From NCBI GenBank assembly GCA_964371555.1, contig CAYJMQ010000014.1, forward strand, positions 1-43,195: a DNA stretch of 43,195 nt. Reading direction: 5' to 3'. Of this stretch, positions 40,504 through 43,195 are shown piece by piece. Numbering within the stretch: position 1 is the stretch's first letter; each line of letters begins with the position of its first letter. Source of the DNA: CAYJMQ01 sp964371555 (GTDB lineage: Bacteria; Bdellovibrionota; JACOXK01; 2-02-FULL-40-11). Under the pieces are notes generated by a model. It searched no databases. It was not told the origin of the DNA and was given only the letters and a program-made list of their open reading frames with translations. Made by a program: the position numbers and the translations under genes.

Positions 40504-41454
40504 ATGGATACCCATTTTTTGAAGGTAGAATCGTCTGACGAAGGGGAGCGGCTCGACAGCTATTTGGTTAAAAAAGCGCTTCTCCCAAGTCGTTCGCAAA
40601 TTCAAAGACTGATCGAGCAAGAAAAGATCAGGGTGAATGGATTCCCTGCGAAGGCGAGTTATCATATAAAAGCCAAAGATACGATTACCGTAGATATCCC
40701 TCCCCCTGCCCTGAGCATCTTGATTCCAGAAAATATTCCGGTCAACATTCTCTATGAAGATGATGATATCGTGGTTGTGAATAAAGATGGGGGAATGGTT
40801 GTGCATCCTGGAGCGGGGAATAAAAGAGGGACGCTGATCAATGCGCTTCTTTTTCACTGTAAGTCTCTCTCCGTCGTGGGAGGGGTGATGAGGCCTGGCG
40901 TTGTTCACCGGCTCGATAAAGATACCAGCGGCCTGATCGTTTTTGCGAAGAATGACGAAGCGTATCTCCATCTTGCCCATCAATTCAAAGAAAGAACGAT
41001 TCGTCGTCATTATAAAACGTTGGTCTATGGCAAATTTAAAGAGACGCAGGGAAGTTTTGGAGAGCCGATCGGGCGTCATCCATTGCAGAGAAAAAAAATG
41101 TCTACGAAATCAAAACGGGGGAAACCTGCGCTGACACTTTGGAAAATGGTCGAATCATTCGATCAGATGTCTTTCATCGATGCGATCCTCGCCACAGGAA
41201 GAACTCATCAAATTCGTGTTCATTTTTCGGATGCCGGCCATCCGGTCGTCGGCGATCCCAAATATGGGGGAACAAATCGCGCAAAGACGATCGTTGATGT
41301 AAAATTGAAACAGGCTGTCTCTTCGCTTCCGGCGCTCCTTCTTCATTCAGAGAGCCTTTTGATGATACATCCCAAAACCGGAAAAGAGATGAAATTTGAA
41401 GCCCCCCTCCCCGATTATTTTCTGAACATTTTGAGATTGCTTCATGAATCCTAA
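40504..41454 (+). CDS. rluD: RluD-family 23S rRNA pseudouridine synthase
   Basis: This 316-residue enzyme isomerises uridines in 23S rRNA (helix 69 positions in E. coli RluD). An N-terminal S4 RNA-binding domain (ERLDSYLVKKALLPSRSQIQRLIEQEKIRVNG, ~15-46) precedes the synthase domain. The catalytic motif is VHRLDKDTSGLIVFAK with Asp138. Further family motifs are VVNKDGGMVVHPG and TGRTHQIRVHFSDAGHPVVGDPKYGG. RluA/RluC-type specificity cannot be excluded. The stop overlaps the pgeF start by 11 bp. Confidence 0.94.
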   Translation: MDTHFLKVESSDEGERLDSYLVKKALLPSRSQIQRLIEQEKIRVNGFPAKASYHIKAKDTITVDIPPPALSILIPENIPVNILYEDDDIVVVNKDGGMVVHPGAGNKRGTLINALLFHCKSLSVVGGVMRPGVVHRLDKDTSGLIVFAKNDEAYLHLAHQFKERTIRRHYKTLVYGKFKETQGSFGEPIGRHPLQRKKMSTKSKRGKPALTLWKMVESFDQMSFIDAILATGRTHQIRVHFSDAGHPVVGDPKYGGTNRAKTIVDVKLKQAVSSLPALLLHSESLLMIHPKTGKEMKFEAPLPDYFLNILRLLHES

Positions 41455-42124
41455 AAAAATTCAGAGTGAGCTTTTTAAATCGTTTGATTTTTTGTCTCAC
41501 GGTTTTTTAACCCGCGCTTTTCATAATGAGCAGGCGAGAGGGGTTCCCGCCAAGACCATTTGTCGTATCAAGCAGGTTCACAGCAGTCGGGTAGTGGAGA
41601 TATTCGATGGAAATGTTGAAAAATATCGAAAAGAAGAGGCCGATGCGATGGTGACAAAGCTCCCCGGCGTTGCCCTTACGATTGTGACCGCCGATTGCAT
41701 CCCCCTTCTTTTTTGTGACCCCCAGAGAAGAATTATTGCTGCTGCCCATGCGGGATGGCGCGGGACGAGCAAAGGGGTAGCCAGGGTTACCGTTCAAAAA
41801 ATGATCGAATGGGGGTCGGATCCAAAAAATATTTTCGTTGCGCTTGGGCCGTCTGTGCGGAAATGCTGTTATGAGGTGGATAGAGGGGTATATGATGCGA
41901 TGGAACATAAAAATCTTTTTGAGCCTGTGGCGGAAAAGAAGGGGCATTGGAGGGTGAGTCTCTCGGAAGTGAATCGGGAGCAGCTCAAAGGAGCAGGATT
42001 GTTAAAAGAACATATTTGGATCTCCCCTCTTTGCACGGCTTGTTTAAGTGAAGATTTCTATTCTTATCGGAGAGAGGGGGGAAAGGCCGGCAGGCAGTGG
42101 AGCTATGTCGTTCTTCGAACATAG
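41444..42124 (+). CDS. pgeF: PgeF/YfiH family multicopper-type polyphenol oxidase-like protein (purine nucleoside phosphorylase / peptidoglycan editing)
   Basis: This 226-residue protein belongs to the DUF152/YfiH family. Members have been characterised as purine nucleoside phosphorylases/adenosine deaminases, and E. coli PgeF prevents misincorporated residues in peptidoglycan. Metal-site motifs are QVHSSRVV, VTADCIPLLF, AAAHAGWRG and LGPSVRKCCYEV, with a cysteine-containing CTACLSEDFYSYRREG near the end. The order rluD-pgeF is common in bacteria. It overlaps rluD by 11 bp, so it is translationally coupled. Confidence 0.92.
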   Translation: MNPKKIQSELFKSFDFLSHGFLTRAFHNEQARGVPAKTICRIKQVHSSRVVEIFDGNVEKYRKEEADAMVTKLPGVALTIVTADCIPLLFCDPQRRIIAAAHAGWRGTSKGVARVTVQKMIEWGSDPKNIFVALGPSVRKCCYEVDRGVYDAMEHKNLFEPVAEKKGHWRVSLSEVNREQLKGAGLLKEHIWISPLCTACLSEDFYSYRREGGKAGRQWSYVVLRT

Positions 42125-42133
42125 CTCGAGGCA

Positions 42134-42165
42134 TGTCATCCTGAGCCCGAAGGGTGAAGGATCTC
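42134..42165. repeat. Dispersed repeat, relative of the 35.8-kb copies
   Basis: The core reads atcctgagc...gaaggatc, the same palindromic outline (in the other orientation) as the repeat core at 35834 and 35880, with a slightly different centre. It fills the gap between pgeF and thpR and accounts for the spurious upstream extension of the thpR frame. Confidence 0.7.
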
Positions 42166-42186
42166 TTTGAACTGGATTGTCATAAA

Positions 42187-42732
42187 ATGAATACCAAGAG
42201 ACTTTTCATATCTATTCCTCTTTCTGAAAATTGGCTTGATCTATTTGAGCGTAATAAAAAAGAGCACCTTCATCAGCCTATTCGTTGGATTGAAAAAGAG
42301 AATCTGCATATAACCGTTCATTTTATCGGAGAAACATCCGAAGCAGAGATTCCGACAATGAGAGAGAAATTAAAGCAGATCTCACTTGAGTCCCCTCCTT
42401 TCTCGCTAGAATTTTCAAAAATAGATTCTGCCCCGCCGGGGAAACACAAACGGATGATCTGGGCCTATTTTTTGCCATCCAAGCCATTTGAGAATCTGGT
42501 TTTGAGGATTCAAAGTGTAATTGGGGGGGAGGGGGCAGTGGAGAGTCACGAACCGCTTCCTCATGCAACATTGGCGAGATTTAAGCCACTTCGGCAATTG
42601 AAGTTCCCTCAGATTCAAATGCCGAAGCAGATTTTAACTGTCGATCAATTTGATCTTGAGCAGTCCGAGCTTTTGCCAGCCGGCGCTCGATATACTCTGC
42701 TTGAATCTTTTCCTTTGAAAGGGGTGAAATGA
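42187..42732 (+). CDS. thpR: RNA 2',3'-cyclic phosphodiesterase (2'-5' RNA ligase family)
   Basis: This 181-residue 2H phosphoesterase opens RNA 2',3'-cyclic phosphates. The two catalytic H-x-T/S-x motifs are HITV (in ENLHITVHFIGE) and HATL (in PLPHATLARFK). Start ATG 42187 (MNTKRLFISIPLS) is where the family N-terminus begins; the frame open to 42154 runs through a dispersed repeat and is discarded. The stop overlaps the archease start as ATGA. The pairing with archease suggests a shared role in RNA end processing or ligation. Confidence 0.93.
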   Translation: MNTKRLFISIPLSENWLDLFERNKKEHLHQPIRWIEKENLHITVHFIGETSEAEIPTMREKLKQISLESPPFSLEFSKIDSAPPGKHKRMIWAYFLPSKPFENLVLRIQSVIGGEGAVESHEPLPHATLARFKPLRQLKFPQIQMPKQILTVDQFDLEQSELLPAGARYTLLESFPLKGVK

Positions 42733-43145
42733 AAAAATACAAGTTTATCGGCCACACCGCTGACGTCCGTCTTAAAATCGAGGCCGGCACCGCTCAAGGC
42801 CTCTTTGAGGCCGCTATCGAAGGCATGGCAAATTTGATGAAAAAGGGATTTTGCCGAAGAAAAAAGGGTCGGGTTTTTGAAGAAGAGATCTCTGTTTCAT
42901 CCCCCGATATGACCTCGCTTTTAATTGATTTTATGGCTGAGGTTTTATCCCGTTCTCAGATTAAGCATCTGATTTTTGACCGGGTTGAATTTGAAGATTT
43001 TACTGAATTGCATCTCAAAGCAAAAATATTTGGGGAAAAGGCGGAGGCATGGGAGAAGGACATTAAAGCGGTAACCTACCATGAAGCGGATATCAAAAAA
43101 GACAAAGATGGAAATTATTCAACGATAATTGTTTTTGATATTTAA
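42729..43145 (+). CDS. Archease
   Basis: Archease is the cofactor that activates RtcB RNA ligase by promoting its guanylylation. The 138 residues cover the full family: KFIGHTADVRLKIEAG at the N-terminus with the metal-ligand Asp, DMTSLLIDFMAEVL in the middle, and IKAVTYHEADI followed by the closing strand TIIVFDI. It is translationally coupled to thpR. RtcB is not visible; only 50 nt remain before the window edge, so it could lie immediately downstream. Confidence 0.94.
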   Translation: MKKYKFIGHTADVRLKIEAGTAQGLFEAAIEGMANLMKKGFCRRKKGRVFEEEISVSSPDMTSLLIDFMAEVLSRSQIKHLIFDRVEFEDFTELHLKAKIFGEKAEAWEKDIKAVTYHEADIKKDKDGNYSTIIVFDI

Positions 43146-43195
43146 ATTTCACAAACTCATGAGAGGCTTTGGGTCAAGAGCTCTATAACCTCCTC

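Noticed and set aside
42154..42186. Upstream extension of thpR
   Set aside because: It is encoded by a dispersed repeat; the family starts at MNTKRLFISIPL.
1..43195. tRNA, rRNA or integrase-bounded mobile island
   Set aside because: I saw no tRNA cloverleaf, rRNA segment, transposase or integrase in the window.

Overview
The window reads as chromosome of a Gram-negative bacterium. Supporting genes are a heptose adenylyltransferase (rfaE2), five GT9 heptosyltransferase-like domains, a putative outer-membrane protein, PBP1A, PBP4 and an MltD-like lytic transglycosylase. RNase J, a REC-GGDEF regulator and a Haliangium-like microcompartment locus suggest a deltaproteobacterial-type lineage (Myxococcota, Bdellovibrionota or an uncultured relative). 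That placement is inference, because there is no rRNA or tRNA here. The first ~300 bases are very GC- and C-rich and break the ftsZ frame just upstream of its GGGTGTG motif, so they look like a chimeric or low-quality contig end.

Layout. (1) 303-3673: 5'-truncated ftsZ, ligA and a convergent hotdog thioesterase. (2) 3795-8426: a compact microcompartment operon of tandem-domain shell protein, hexameric shell protein, pentamer, CoA-acylating-type aldehyde dehydrogenase with an encapsulation peptide, second tandem-domain shell protein and two more pentamers, followed by a putative outer-membrane protein. No other catabolic enzyme is linked, so the substrate is unknown. (3) 8445-13523, minus strand: DUF3050-like protein, rfaE2, a small membrane protein, rsmE, REC-GGDEF regulator and a lipoprotein peptide-binding protein. 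(4) 13504-18123: dacB, mltD-like and RNase J, ending in a perfect palindromic terminator. (5) 18152-22247: HEPN/MNT toxin-antitoxin pair, alpha/beta hydrolase, divergent PBP1A. (6) 33322-22307, minus strand: a ten-gene run, etfB-etfA and then eight tightly overlapping envelope-glycan genes (GT9s, ELM1-like, a GT4-GT9 fusion, GT4, a polysaccharide deacetylase). (7) 33358-36014: coiled-coil secreted protein, AbiE-type toxin-antitoxin pair, dispersed repeats. (8) 36015-43145: two tandem secreted subtilisin-like proteases, rluD, pgeF, thpR and archease.

The two observations most worth follow-up are: (a) the minimal Haliangium-type microcompartment of unknown function, with a complete-looking shell and a single obvious cargo enzyme; and (b) a recurrent promoter geometry. 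About ten transcription-unit heads have a recognisable promoter whose -10 box ends only about 7-24 nt before the start codon, usually with no Shine-Dalgarno sequence, while several internal genes have strong ones. This predicts leaderless or ultrashort-leader mRNAs. The hydrolase/PBP1A pair also has two fully interleaved divergent promoters.
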